Positions 1 through 7,119 of a stretch of DNA of 35,351 nucleotides are shown here, piece after piece. A program made the translations under genes and the position numbers. Under the pieces are notes generated by a model. That model did no database searches. It was not told the origin of the DNA and saw only the letters and a list, made by a program, of their open reading frames with translations. Origin of the DNA: DAORHV01 sp964513925 (GTDB taxonomy: Bacteria; Patescibacteriota; Gracilibacteria; Peribacterales; Peribacteraceae); NCBI GenBank assembly GCA_964513925.1, contig CAZENR010000013.1, positions 1 through 35,351 on the forward strand, given 5' to 3'. Numbering within the stretch: position 1 is the stretch's first letter; each line of letters opens with the position of its first letter.

Positions 1-162
1 CCTCCCCTAGTGGTTTTTCAGCCATAGAGTGTATTATATAGTATTTTTGACATTTCTGAAATGCGAACTGCCCTCCCCAAGGAACGCAGATTGAAAACTG
101 CGCACGCAACGTGTTGCAAAAACACGCATCTGTCGCCAGCATGGACGCAAAACCCCATCTGC

Positions 163-576
163 ATGCCCTCGCCCATTACCGTAGAGATTACCGTTCAAGC
201 GCCAGTCGCAGTTGCCTGGGAATGTTGGACGAACCCCAAGCACATGACAGGTTGGACGTTTGCCTCCGACGACTGGTGCTGCCCCCGCGCCGCAGCGGAT
301 GTACGAGTGGGCGGCAAATTCAGCTCGCGCATGGAGGCCAAAGACGGAAGCATGGGATTCGATTTTGAAGGGGTATTCACCAGTGTCGTACCGCAAAAAG
401 AGCTGGCCTATACATTCGGCGATCGCAAAGCAGTCGTCACATTCGAAGGCATGGGTACTGCCACGCGCATTGTCGAAACATTCGACCCCGAAACCGAAAA
501 TCCCATCGAGATGCAGCGCCAAGGATGGCAGGCAATTCTGGAGAACTTCAAGCGCTATGCCGAGTCGCAACACTAA
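163..576 (+). CDS. SRPBCC/AHSA1-family protein
   Basis: A 137-residue protein of the SRPBCC (START-like, Aha1 C-terminal-like) superfamily, whose members form a helix-grip fold with a hydrophobic cavity. Visible family features are the opening strand ITVEITVQAP, the WECWTNPKHMTGW helix region, the central RVGGKF and MEAKDGSMGFDFEG strand pair, and the C-terminal helix GWQAILENFKRY. The open frame extends upstream to an ATG at 61, but the residues it adds look nothing like the family, so I use the ATG at 163. No Shine-Dalgarno is seen. The last 20 bases overlap the start of the following DUF1905 gene, which suggests coupled translation. The ligand is unknown. The family call is strong; the biochemical role cannot be read from sequence. 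Confidence 0.88.
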   Translation: MPSPITVEITVQAPVAVAWECWTNPKHMTGWTFASDDWCCPRAAADVRVGGKFSSRMEAKDGSMGFDFEGVFTSVVPQKELAYTFGDRKAVVTFEGMGTATRIVETFDPETENPIEMQRQGWQAILENFKRYAESQH

Positions 577-949
577 GCCGCCAACCGGCCGCACCTGCAG
601 CAGGGGCCACACCTTCACAGGCAGCGAGCCGTGTCCGCAGTGCTGGCCGGGGTATCGCACCTTCACCATGAACACGGAGGTCTGGCTCTATTCGGGCGAC
701 GCAGCCTGGCATTTTGCATCCGTGCCCAAAAAGACATCGGACATCATGCGAGATCGCTTCGGCGCGCTTTCGCAAGGATGAGGTTTACTTCCGGTCATGG
801 CCACCATCGGCGCCACTCAATGGAAAACTTCCGTCTTCCCGGACAAAAAAGCCGGCGCATACCTGCTGCCCATAAAAGCCAAAGTCCGCACCGCCGAACA
901 CATTGCCGCGGGCAACACGGTCACGCTTGAACTGCGCGTACTGCTATAG
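557..949 (+). pseudogene. Zinc-ribbon + DUF1905 protein with in-frame TGA
   Basis: One frame running from ATG 557 to TAG 947-949 encodes a short zinc ribbon (CSRGH then CPQC, four potential zinc ligands) followed by a DUF1905 beta-barrel domain. The domain's first half has VWLYSGDAAWHF and the second half has TIGATQWKTSVFPDKKAGAYLLPIKA, both familiar DUF1905 blocks. Between them, at 779-781, lies TGA in the same frame, so this is a nonsense codon and not a frameshift. DUF1905 relatives typically have G-[FW]-G here, while this gene reads G-stop-G. Both halves look well conserved, so either the gene is a very recent pseudogene (TGG to TGA), TGA is read through, or TGA is sense in this organism. 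It overlaps the SRPBCC gene by 20 bases, and these two families are often neighbours. Called pseudogene only under the standard code. Confidence 0.72.
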
Positions 950-952
950 GAA

Positions 953-2353
953 TTACGCCACGGGCAGCCGAATGGTGAAGACTGCTCCGGCTCCTGGTTC
1001 GCTGCGAACCGATGCGGAGCCTCCTGCCGCCTCCACGATGTTTCGAACGACGAACAGTCCCAAGCCGCCGCCAACGCTGTTGTACTTGGACGCGTCTTTG
1101 CCGCGGTGGAATTCATCGAATACAAACGGCAACTCGTCCGCCGAAATACCGCAGCCGCTATCGGACACGCTCAGAACAACATTCCCCTTCTCTGCATGCG
1201 CACGCACAAGAATGGATGTATTTTCCGGCGAGTAGGTAATGGCATTCTCCAGGAGCTCGTGCAGCACTCCCTTCAGTAAATCGGGGCGCATGCGCACGCA
1301 GCCGACGCTTGAAACATCTGCCTGCAGCACTTGCTTCTTTGCCGCAAGCGCTTGCTGCAATTCCGTCTGCGCAGTGGCACATGCCTCTTGCACCGAGGCA
1401 ACGCCAGCTACATCGCCAAGGCCGCCGCTTGCGGATTGATCCGCAGACTGCAGCGTATTCAGCAGTTCCTGGCTGCGCTGCAGTGCCGAAACCACATTCG
1501 CATAGGCTTCTGTCTTTTCTGGCGACACGGGTGAGGCGGCATCGTGTTCGCGCAGAATATCCAGCCACCAACGCATACTTGCAAGCGGCGCGCCAAGCTG
1601 ATGCATGCTCAAGCGAACAACGTTGGTACGAATAGACGCAATGCGCTGCTTTTCCATGGCATGCCTTCGCCAAAGGTAGAGAGCGATGTACGTAGCGATG
1701 AGAAGCGCAAGAAACGCGAACAACATCAATGCCGCGGGCGAAAGCACGCTCTGTGAAAGCTGCACGAATTCAGCGGCATCGATATCGATACCGAGTGCAA
1801 AATGCGGGTCATCCAATGGCGCCACGGCAGTCACCAGCAAGCCCCATTGATCCTGGTACACCGGGGTGACCAACGGTTGCATGAATACCTCGCCTTGCAA
1901 ATGCGGCTGATCCGAAATGTCATACGGTTCGCCAGGCGTGGCGACAGCTTCATCGCTATCGACTGTGCCGTTTTTATTCCTGTCCAACTCCTCCTGGGTA
2001 CGAACGGCATCGGCATCGGCTACGAACTTCAGTACTTTCGGATCATCGGTTTTACGGAAGATATAGACGAACTTTGCATTCGGAACGGCAGCACGAATGT
2101 CGTTTAAGCGACTAGCAACGTCTTTGTACAAGGTGCGCGAAGCATCCTCGGGAGTATCCAGCGTGAGCAAGGCATCGCTGCGGAATTGCATGGCGGCAAC
2201 GGTCGCCGCAGTCAGCATCTCCTGGCGAATTTTGGCTGCCATGATGGTGTTGCTGTGCACATACAGCCCAATCCCGATTCCAAGCGTCAACGCAAACGCC
2301 AGAACTGCCGGTACCAGGAATTTCAGCCGTAGTTTTCGCCTAGCAAATGCCAT
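953..2353 (-). CDS. Sensor histidine kinase, membrane-bound
   Basis: A 466-residue two-component sensor kinase. TM1 is at about residues 11-32 and TM2 at about 204-228, enclosing an extracytoplasmic sensor domain. The phospho-acceptor is probably His251 in MHQLGAPLASMRW. The ATPase domain has the N box around Asn370 (ELLENAITYSP), G1 DSGCG (398-402), the F box FVFDEFHRG and G2 GGGLGL (428-433). The sensor domain contains DRNKNGTVDSDE (124-135), which matches a canonical EF-hand calcium loop at every ligand position. The frame is open further upstream, but ATG 2353 begins a normal basic residue-TM start and lies just downstream of a strong promoter, so I use it. No response regulator gene is adjacent, so its partner is elsewhere. 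The stimulus is unknown; calcium is a guess from the loop. Confidence 0.92.
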   Translation of the reverse strand: MAFARRKLRLKFLVPAVLAFALTLGIGIGLYVHSNTIMAAKIRQEMLTAATVAAMQFRSDALLTLDTPEDASRTLYKDVASRLNDIRAAVPNAKFVYIFRKTDDPKVLKFVADADAVRTQEELDRNKNGTVDSDEAVATPGEPYDISDQPHLQGEVFMQPLVTPVYQDQWGLLVTAVAPLDDPHFALGIDIDAAEFVQLSQSVLSPAALMLFAFLALLIATYIALYLWRRHAMEKQRIASIRTNVVRLSMHQLGAPLASMRWWLDILREHDAASPVSPEKTEAYANVVSALQRSQELLNTLQSADQSASGGLGDVAGVASVQEACATAQTELQQALAAKKQVLQADVSSVGCVRMRPDLLKGVLHELLENAITYSPENTSILVRAHAEKGNVVLSVSDSGCGISADELPFVFDEFHRGKDASKYNSVGGGLGLFVVRNIVEAAGGSASVRSEPGAGAVFTIRLPVA

Positions 2354-2378
2354 GAAGTGGTAGCTCTTTATTTTATAT

Positions 2379-2407
2379 ATTATACAATATTTACTGTTTT
2401 TTAACAA
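2379..2407 (-). promoter_or_regulatory. Sigma70-type promoter for the histidine kinase
   Basis: On the minus strand TTGTTA (2402-2407), a 17-base spacer and a perfect TATAAT (2379-2384) precede the kinase start at 2353. The predicted transcript start leaves a leader of about 18 bases. The surrounding 100 bases are very AT-rich compared with the genes either side and also hold the divergent promoter for the gene at 2456. Confidence 0.75.
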
Positions 2408-2420
2408 ATCCTGCTCATAA

Positions 2421-2448
2421 TTGACAAATACTAAAAAAATAGTAAGGT
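2421..2448 (+). promoter_or_regulatory. Promoter for the gene at 2456
   Basis: TTGACA (2421-2426), a perfect -35, is followed after 16 bases by TAAGGT (2443-2448). Only 7 bases separate that hexamer from the GTG at 2456, so transcription would begin at or next to the start codon. The AAGG inside the same hexamer could alternatively act as a weak Shine-Dalgarno, and the two readings cannot be separated by eye. Confidence 0.55.
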
Positions 2449-2455
2449 ACAAATA

Positions 2456-3496
2456 GTGGGAAACACGGCTCCATTTGCTGGCCCAGAGACGCCTACAACG
2501 ACTCAGTTGATGGATGATCTGCACGCCAAGCTAGGGCTGGAAAAAGTGAATGTGCTCAAAATGAAGGAGGCTCCACCGCCGGATACGCACCCCAAAATCT
2601 TGCGCGCGTACTGGATGGCAAAGTCCATGACCGACATGTGGCGCACCGCCTTTCAGGCAGTCTTGGCAGACGCCGAAACATTCGGTCTTACGAGCACAAG
2701 TGGCATGGCGCTTGATCCGCAAGAACTGGAATGGCAAGTGGGAATGGTCGAGGATCCAAACGACATCACTCGCGGCCTTCTTCAGCTCACCGGAACAACA
2801 ATCGACATGACTGTTTCGCGATTCGGTTTTGACATGCGCTCAAGTCGAACGGATGCAAGCAGTGTGGCCAATGAGAACTTCCGCCAGGCCAATCTCGTTA
2901 ACCGAGATCTTGTTTCGGACCCGCAAACACTGTCGAGAATGCGGGAGTCCGAATGGAACATGGAGGCAGCTAGTAGACAGGGGTTTCGAGCCGCGCGTGA
3001 TGCAGAGTGGCGGCTGATGGGAGTGGTGCCCCGGGTGGCAGTTCGGCACCATGGCACCGTACTGGACGCACAGCAAGTCAGCACAGCCCTGGATGGCGTC
3101 GGTCCGACGTTGAGTGCATTGGCCGATGCCCATGAGCAGGTTTTTTTGGCCATCCGTGCAGTCCTGCGCGGAACTCCAGACCACCAGCCGGATCTTCCGT
3201 ACAACTGGCGCCATTTTCACCTTGCAGACAGACATGGTCGCCTGACTCTGGAAATACAACCCGAAGTATTCGAAACGATTCTGCGCAATCCCCCAGCAAT
3301 TACCGATCCCTGGACCGGCTGTCCTTCGCTACCATTTTTGAGACAATACCACGATTGGAGCGCGGCAATCGCAAAGCGTTTTTATGCCCCGCAGTTTCCC
3401 CGAATACAACAGCAACTCATGGGGCAGAATACCGAACCTATTCGGGCAGAGACATCGCCGGAATTACCTCCTCGCAAAGAAGGACTGGCGACATAA
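2456..3496 (+). CDS. Hypothetical protein, no recognised family
   Basis: A 346-residue, apparently soluble protein with a GTG start chosen because it sits 7 bases after a -10-like element whose -35 is a perfect TTGACA. I see no signal peptide, membrane span, nucleotide-binding motif or metal-binding cluster. It is rich in Met, Arg and Trp, with a mixed alpha-helical look (for example the regions around residues 50-70 and 200-230). The C-terminal third has a denser aromatic and proline stretch around YNWRHFHLADRHGRLTLE and WTGCPSLPFLRQYHDW, which may be the conserved core. It stands alone: the kinase is divergent and the tRNA-Arg downstream is on the other strand. Base composition resembles its neighbours. 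Confident as a gene, with no functional call. Confidence 0.75.
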   Translation: MGNTAPFAGPETPTTTQLMDDLHAKLGLEKVNVLKMKEAPPPDTHPKILRAYWMAKSMTDMWRTAFQAVLADAETFGLTSTSGMALDPQELEWQVGMVEDPNDITRGLLQLTGTTIDMTVSRFGFDMRSSRTDASSVANENFRQANLVNRDLVSDPQTLSRMRESEWNMEAASRQGFRAARDAEWRLMGVVPRVAVRHHGTVLDAQQVSTALDGVGPTLSALADAHEQVFLAIRAVLRGTPDHQPDLPYNWRHFHLADRHGRLTLEIQPEVFETILRNPPAITDPWTGCPSLPFLRQYHDWSAAIAKRFYAPQFPRIQQQLMGQNTEPIRAETSPELPPRKEGLAT

Positions 3497-3507
3497 GACT
3501 ATGGGCA

Positions 3508-3583
3508 TGGTGCGCTCGGCGGGGGTCGAACCCACAACCTTCGGCTTCGGAGGCCGACGCTCTATCCATTGAGCTACGAGCGC
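3508..3583 (-). tRNA. tRNA-Arg (anticodon CCG)
   Basis: Read on the minus strand, a seven-base acceptor stem GCGCTCG/CGAGCGC, a D arm, the anticodon stem-loop TCGGC-CTCCGAA-GCCGA, a T arm with TTCGACC, discriminator A and an encoded CCA are all present. The 7-base loop gives anticodon CCG, which reads CGG. A -10-like TACACT lies 12 bases upstream of the mature 5' end (plus-strand 3596-3601). About 60 bases spanning the 5' part of this gene and its leader recur, degraded, at 3674-3731. Confidence 0.95.
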
Positions 3584-3731
3584 AAGTACTGCCAGAGTGT
3601 ATGGAAAACCCAAGAACCGAGCGAGTCCATTTGTCTCTGCTCGCTCTCCGCGCCACGGCGGGATCGCTCAGCCCATTGAGCCCTGAGCGCAAGTACAGCC
3701 TGAGTGTATGGAACACCCAGAGCCGAGCGAG
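3567..3731. repeat. Duplicated tRNA-Arg 5' part and promoter
   Basis: Plus-strand 3567-3625 and 3674-3731 are direct repeats of 59 and 58 bases with roughly 8 differences by eye. The first copy covers the D-arm/5' end of tRNA-Arg, its short leader and its putative -10. The second copy keeps the same blocks (cattgagc, gagcgcaagtac, gagtgtatgga, ccgagcgag) but has no anticodon, T arm or 3' acceptor next to it. It looks like the remnant of a tandem duplication of the tRNA gene, or the scar of a recombination event at the tRNA. The remainder of 3584-3819 holds no gene. Confidence 0.7.
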
Positions 3732-3819
3732 AGCCTTATTTTTTGCCCACTCTCGCCCAAGGCTAGATTGAGGCAGATATTCTGTACACCGCAAAAAAAA
3801 TCGGCATCATCTGTGCGCT

Positions 3820-4677
3820 ATGCAAGAAACTATCACGTCCGAGAAAGATCAGAATTGGTTTTTGACCCAGTTAGTGCCGTTGCTACTCACCTTTGTGGTG
3901 TTCTTCGCATGTTGGGCAGTACTACACGGAGAAATTGTCGTACTCAACATGTTTGGCAACGGGGAATCAATCCAACTTACCCTGCTTTGGGCGGACATAC
4001 TGGTAGGCATGACCATCTACCTAAAAACATCTATAGATTTCGCTATCTTTATCGGTCACCTAATGCGAACGCATCCGGGATGGAAGAATCGCATCGCTAT
4101 AGAATGTGGCACCGCAGCCGGGAATGCACTTGGAACATTCGTTATTCTTGCGATTTGGAATTACTTCCGACACATAGAATGGCTGCTTGCGATCATGGTG
4201 GCTATTGCCGCTTTGGTATTGCTACAGCTGGCGGAAGAGGGCTTAGAGCACGCTCACGATTCTACGGGAGCGTATCCGCGTATCTTCTCTCAAGCTGTTA
4301 CGTGGTGCGAAAAAGTACTCGGTGCTGTGAATCGCATCTTCAAGCCGCTGCTTTCGCGCATCTTGCCAGAAGCACCCTTAAACTCAGCCAAGCGCTATAG
4401 CTGGATAGGACTGCTGTTTTTCTCGGGCAGCATTCCGTTCATCCTGGGACTAGATGACTTCGCAGGCTACGTCCCCCTCTTCTCCGTTGTACATGTCTAT
4501 GGGTTCGCGGTGGGCGTTCTTGCCGGTCATTTGATTCTCAACATCTGCTTGTTTCTTTCGCCTGAGACAACTATCCGAGCGGTGAAGCAGCCCATCATTT
4601 CGTTCCTAGGATCACTAGCTTTCGTAGGCCTTGCAATATGGGGCCTTGTGGAAGTGTGGCACATCCTACACGGATAA
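3820..4677 (+). CDS. Integral membrane protein, 7 predicted TM
   Basis: A 285-residue polytopic membrane protein. Hydrophobic spans are at roughly 18-35, 60-79, 101-116, 120-137, 193-210, 218-245 and 258-277, with a hydrophilic loop at about 138-190. That loop contains LAEEGLEHAHDS, whose two His plus acidic residues could bind metal. Charged or polar residues within spans (Asp in ILVGMTIYLKTSIDF, His in VVHVYGFAVGVLAGH) suggest a transporter or channel more than a simple anchor. I do not recognise the family. The start ATG at 3820 begins a hydrophilic N-terminal segment and no Shine-Dalgarno is visible. It converges on tatD with only 3 bases between the two stop codons and no obvious terminator between them. 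Confidence 0.8.
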   Translation: MQETITSEKDQNWFLTQLVPLLLTFVVFFACWAVLHGEIVVLNMFGNGESIQLTLLWADILVGMTIYLKTSIDFAIFIGHLMRTHPGWKNRIAIECGTAAGNALGTFVILAIWNYFRHIEWLLAIMVAIAALVLLQLAEEGLEHAHDSTGAYPRIFSQAVTWCEKVLGAVNRIFKPLLSRILPEAPLNSAKRYSWIGLLFFSGSIPFILGLDDFAGYVPLFSVVHVYGFAVGVLAGHLILNICLFLSPETTIRAVKQPIISFLGSLAFVGLAIWGLVEVWHILHG

Positions 4678-4680
4678 GCG

Positions 4681-5439
4681 CTACAAGCTGAAGAACAGCA
4701 CGGTGTTTGCATCCAGTGCACGCTCAACTTCGTCTGCTGGCAGCTGTTTTACCTGCGCTACGGTCTTCAGCACTTCAGCTACGAAAGCGGGTTCATTGCG
4801 CTTGCCTCGATGCGGCACCGGAGCCAGGTAGGGCGCATCCGTCTCTATCATCATCTGTGCTAACGGACAGTGGGCAATGCACTCGCGAATGATCGTGGAT
4901 TTCGGATACGTGGCTATGCCAGTGAACGAGAGGAAGTAGCCGGCATCGACAAAGCGCTTCACATCTTCCCAACGTTCGGTACAGCAATGAATAACCAGAC
5001 GGCGCGGACGCACATGATTGGTGATTGCCCACACGTCCTCCACGGCCTCGCGGCAGTGCACCACCGCTGGAACATCTGCCTCTTTCGCCAAAGCAAGCTG
5101 CATTTCGAATGCCTCCTGCTGTACGTCTTTGGGGCTGTTCATGTAGTGGTAATCCAATCCGATTTCCCCCACCGCTTTGCACGCACTGTGCTTCAATGCG
5201 GTGTGAATGCGCTTGGTGTCGGAGTCGGCATCGAAAGCCGATGCCGCGTGTGGATGTACGCCCACGGTCCAGTACACCCCGTCGAACTGCTCCGCAACCT
5301 TGCGGCAGTTCTCGCTCTCCTCAATTGTATCGGCTATGCACAGCATTTTGCGTACACCCGCCTGTCTGGCGCGCTCCACAACCTGCGCGCGATCAACATC
5401 GAAAGCGCGGTCGGCAAGGTGGCAATGTGAATCAATCAT
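4681..5439 (-). CDS. tatD: TatD family metal-dependent hydrolase/DNase
   Basis: A 252-residue TatD-type TIM-barrel hydrolase; the family acts as metal-dependent 3'-5' exonuclease on DNA/RNA and is linked to DNA repair and D-aminoacyl-tRNA cleanup. The metal ligands are clear: His5 and His7 in DSHCHL, Glu in AVGEIGLDYHY, His in VVHCREA, His in VIHCCTE and Asp in IETDAPYLAP. Length is normal for the family. The frame is open six codons further, but the family begins at MIDSHCHL, and the ATG at 5439 lies exactly 6 bases after a TACCAT hexamer, so a leaderless start is likely. It is divergent from the lipoprotein gene across a 41-base gap. Confidence 0.95.
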   Translation of the reverse strand: MIDSHCHLADRAFDVDRAQVVERARQAGVRKMLCIADTIEESENCRKVAEQFDGVYWTVGVHPHAASAFDADSDTKRIHTALKHSACKAVGEIGLDYHYMNSPKDVQQEAFEMQLALAKEADVPAVVHCREAVEDVWAITNHVRPRRLVIHCCTERWEDVKRFVDAGYFLSFTGIATYPKSTIIRECIAHCPLAQMMIETDAPYLAPVPHRGKRNEPAFVAEVLKTVAQVKQLPADEVERALDANTVLFFSL

Positions 5440-5445
5440 ACGCGC

Positions 5446-5473
5446 ATGGTAGCGCATCGATTCATGCTAGAGT
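5446..5473. promoter_or_regulatory. Divergent -10 elements for tatD and lipoprotein
   Basis: Minus-strand TACCAT (5446-5451) ends 6 bases before the tatD ATG. Plus-strand TAGAGT (5468-5473), preceded by TGC as in an extended -10, ends 7 bases before the lipoprotein ATG. Neither has a convincing -35. Both spacings would place the transcript start on or beside the start codon. Confidence 0.45.
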
Positions 5474-5480
5474 ACACGCC

Positions 5481-5984
5481 ATGCACACATCGAACAGACT
5501 CCTCACGCTCTCGGCAGTATTCCTGCTTGCAACCGCCTGCAGCCGCGGCGGCCTGACCCAGCAGCAAATTCAATCGGGCATGCAAAGCATGGAGATGCGC
5601 TTGGCGGATATCGCGGAGGAACGTGCCGAGCCGACCGACATGATCGTCATTCTCGACGATACCCACCCGCTGCATGGTGGGGTGAAATTCACGTTGCGAG
5701 GCAGCGGCAGCCTGGAAAAGGAAAATCACGACCAGAAGCCGCCGCAAAAAACCATGCATGCCATAAGCGCCGAGCAGGTACGCACACTGGTAAAAACACT
5801 GCAAGATATTCGCGCTTGGGAGCAGCAAACACCGTACCGCGAGCCCAACGCGGACGAAAGCCGCACCACACTCGTTATTCATATCGGTGCAATGCAAAAC
5901 GAAATTTGGGAATGGCACAACGAGTTAGGCAGCAATCAGAAGATGGAAAAGGTGAGAGCGCTGCTGAGCGACATGAGCAAATAG
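5481..5984 (+). CDS. Putative lipoprotein, unknown function
   Basis: A 167-residue protein with a typical lipoprotein signal: the N-terminal MHTSNRLL, a hydrophobic core and LATAC, giving a lipidated Cys20. The mature part is hydrophilic. It begins with a coil-like, Gln/Met/Glu-rich stretch (about 25-45), followed by a beta-rich section (MIVILDD, GVKFTLRGSG) and a C-terminal section with VIHIGAMQNEIWEWHNELG. I do not recognise the domain. The open frame continues far upstream through tatD on the other strand, which is shadow; the ATG at 5481 is required for the signal peptide and is 7 bases from a -10-like element. It is probably exported and membrane-anchored. Confidence 0.8.
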   Translation: MHTSNRLLTLSAVFLLATACSRGGLTQQQIQSGMQSMEMRLADIAEERAEPTDMIVILDDTHPLHGGVKFTLRGSGSLEKENHDQKPPQKTMHAISAEQVRTLVKTLQDIRAWEQQTPYREPNADESRTTLVIHIGAMQNEIWEWHNELGSNQKMEKVRALLSDMSK

Positions 5985-6013
5985 CTCGCACTGGCCAATT
6001 GAGAAATTTGGCT

Positions 6014-6019
6014 TATAAT
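6014..6019 (+). promoter_or_regulatory. -10 element of tRNA-Lys
   Basis: A perfect TATAAT lies 16 bases before the mature 5' end of tRNA-Lys. No good -35 is seen at 16-18 bases upstream. Confidence 0.55.
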
Positions 6020-6035
6020 CCCCCAGGCTCAATAC

Positions 6036-6111
6036 GGGTCGGTAGCTCAGCTGGTAGAGCAGTGCCCTTTTAAGGCATTGGTCCTGGGTTCAATCCCCAG
6101 CCGACCCACCA
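6036..6111 (+). tRNA. tRNA-Lys (anticodon UUU)
   Basis: The cloverleaf is complete: acceptor GGGTCGG/CCGACCC, D arm GCTC...GAGC, anticodon stem-loop GTGCC-CTTTTAA-GGCAT, variable region, T arm with TTCAATC, discriminator A and encoded CCA. The loop gives anticodon TTT (UUU), reading AAA and AAG. It is flanked by unrelated genes. Confidence 0.96.
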
Positions 6112-6170
6112 TTGTCACAAAACTCAAACCACGTTTCAGTGGCCACTTCGGTGCTGTCTCGATGATATGG

Positions 6171-6578
6171 CTACTTCGGGGGAAGCTTGCTTTCGTCCAT
6201 GTAGAAGAATTCCCAGACATGACCATCGGGGTCATGGATGCTGCGCACGAACATGAATCCGTAGTCTTCAGGCTCGCGAGCCTTCTCGCCGCCGTGCTGC
6301 AGCGCCAAATCGGCAATGCGATTCACCTCATCACTGCTTTCAACCTTAATTGCGAGCAACACTTCATTCGAAGTCCTGCCATCGACAATCGGCGTCTTCA
6401 TGAAACGCCTCCACGATTCATGCGTCATCAGCATGGAATAAATCGTGTCGGAGACGATCATGCACGCCGCATTCTCATCGGTAAACCGTTCATTGAACGT
6501 GAACCCGAGTTTGGAAAAGATTGTCTTAGTTTTCTGTAAATCCTTCACGGGCAAATTGACGAAAATCTGGCGTGACAT
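6171..6578 (-). CDS. VOC (glyoxalase/bleomycin-resistance) family protein
   Basis: A 135-residue single-unit VOC protein. The opening IFVNLPVKDLQKTKTIFSKLGF and the closing FVRSIHDPDGHVWEFFYMD are the usual first strand/helix and last strand of the fold. The His in the C-terminal DPDGHVWEF is a common metal-site position and the terminal FFYMDE supplies a possible second ligand. This subgroup resembles YaeR/PhnB-like extradiol-type proteins of unknown substrate. The start at 6578 (MSRQIFV) matches family starts; ten extra upstream residues are open but unlikely. TGC-TATGCT, an extended -10-like element, lies about 25 bases upstream on the minus strand. Confidence 0.88.
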   Translation of the reverse strand: MSRQIFVNLPVKDLQKTKTIFSKLGFTFNERFTDENAACMIVSDTIYSMLMTHESWRRFMKTPIVDGRTSNEVLLAIKVESSDEVNRIADLALQHGGEKAREPEDYGFMFVRSIHDPDGHVWEFFYMDESKLPPK

Positions 6579-6657
6579 TGGTGTGGCAAGGAAAGATGAT
6601 GCAAGCATAGCAGATACGCCTGCAATTGCGCCTCTTCATCAGCGTGACGATACGGGA

Positions 6658-7077
6658 CTACTCCCCTTTTGGCAGGCTTTCGCAAGCCACACCGTCCTTG
6701 TCGCCATCCAGTCTGTGCGGGTCGTTGTCGCCGCTGAACTTGCAGTAGTCATACACGTCTTGCGCCTCTGGTTGGGTTCGGAAATCATCGCAGTTGTATA
6801 CGGCCTCGCCACACATGGCACCCAGTACCACGTTGCCTTTGTCATCCCGCTTCACGCGTGATTCCGAAAAAGAGCCCGTCTTCGCCAATTTGCCCAAATC
6901 GAAATCCGTTTGAGACACCTCCATACCCAAGGCGGTTAGCAAGAGAACGATAGCGCCAATCATGAGCCAGCGTGTTTTTTCGTACATGTATGCAAGAACG
7001 CCGGCAATGGCGATAAGCACTACAATAACCACAATCCGTACCGTGTGGCTCCGGCGGAGAGAGCTGACTTCGCGCAT
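6658..7077 (-). CDS. Membrane protein with Excalibur calcium-binding domain
   Basis: A 139-residue protein with two hydrophobic spans near the N-terminus (about residues 11-30 and 35-50) and a C-terminal Excalibur domain (about 95-135). The Excalibur signature is clear: YNCDDF, paired Cys residues, and DPHRLDGDKDGVACESLP, whose DxDxDG loop binds calcium in this family. The domain is probably outside the membrane, where its cysteines could form disulfides. The start at ATG 7077 was preferred over the in-frame GTG at 7083 because TAGCAT (7084-7089, minus strand) ends exactly 6 bases before the ATG, the spacing seen repeatedly here. Function is unknown; the domain occurs in secreted nucleases and surface proteins. 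Confidence 0.85.
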   Translation of the reverse strand: MREVSSLRRSHTVRIVVIVVLIAIAGVLAYMYEKTRWLMIGAIVLLLTALGMEVSQTDFDLGKLAKTGSFSESRVKRDDKGNVVLGAMCGEAVYNCDDFRTQPEAQDVYDYCKFSGDNDPHRLDGDKDGVACESLPKGE

Positions 7078-7119
7078 GTGCACATGCTAGCGCCGGGAAT
7101 GCACGACAACAAGCAGGCG

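Noticed and set aside
110..126. Small inverted repeat CGTGTT-5-AACACG before the SRPBCC gene.
   Set aside because: Six-base arms are common by chance, and no promoter geometry supports an operator.
61..162. Upstream ATG at 61 as the start of the SRPBCC gene.
   Set aside because: The extra 34 residues have no family resemblance, and the domain begins right at ATG 163.
557..949. DUF1905 gene broken by a frameshift.
   Set aside because: Both halves are in the same frame; only the TGA separates them.
953..2524. Histidine kinase beginning at the far upstream start near 2524.
   Set aside because: That start lies beyond the TATAAT promoter and overlaps the divergent gene; ATG 2353 gives a normal N-terminus.
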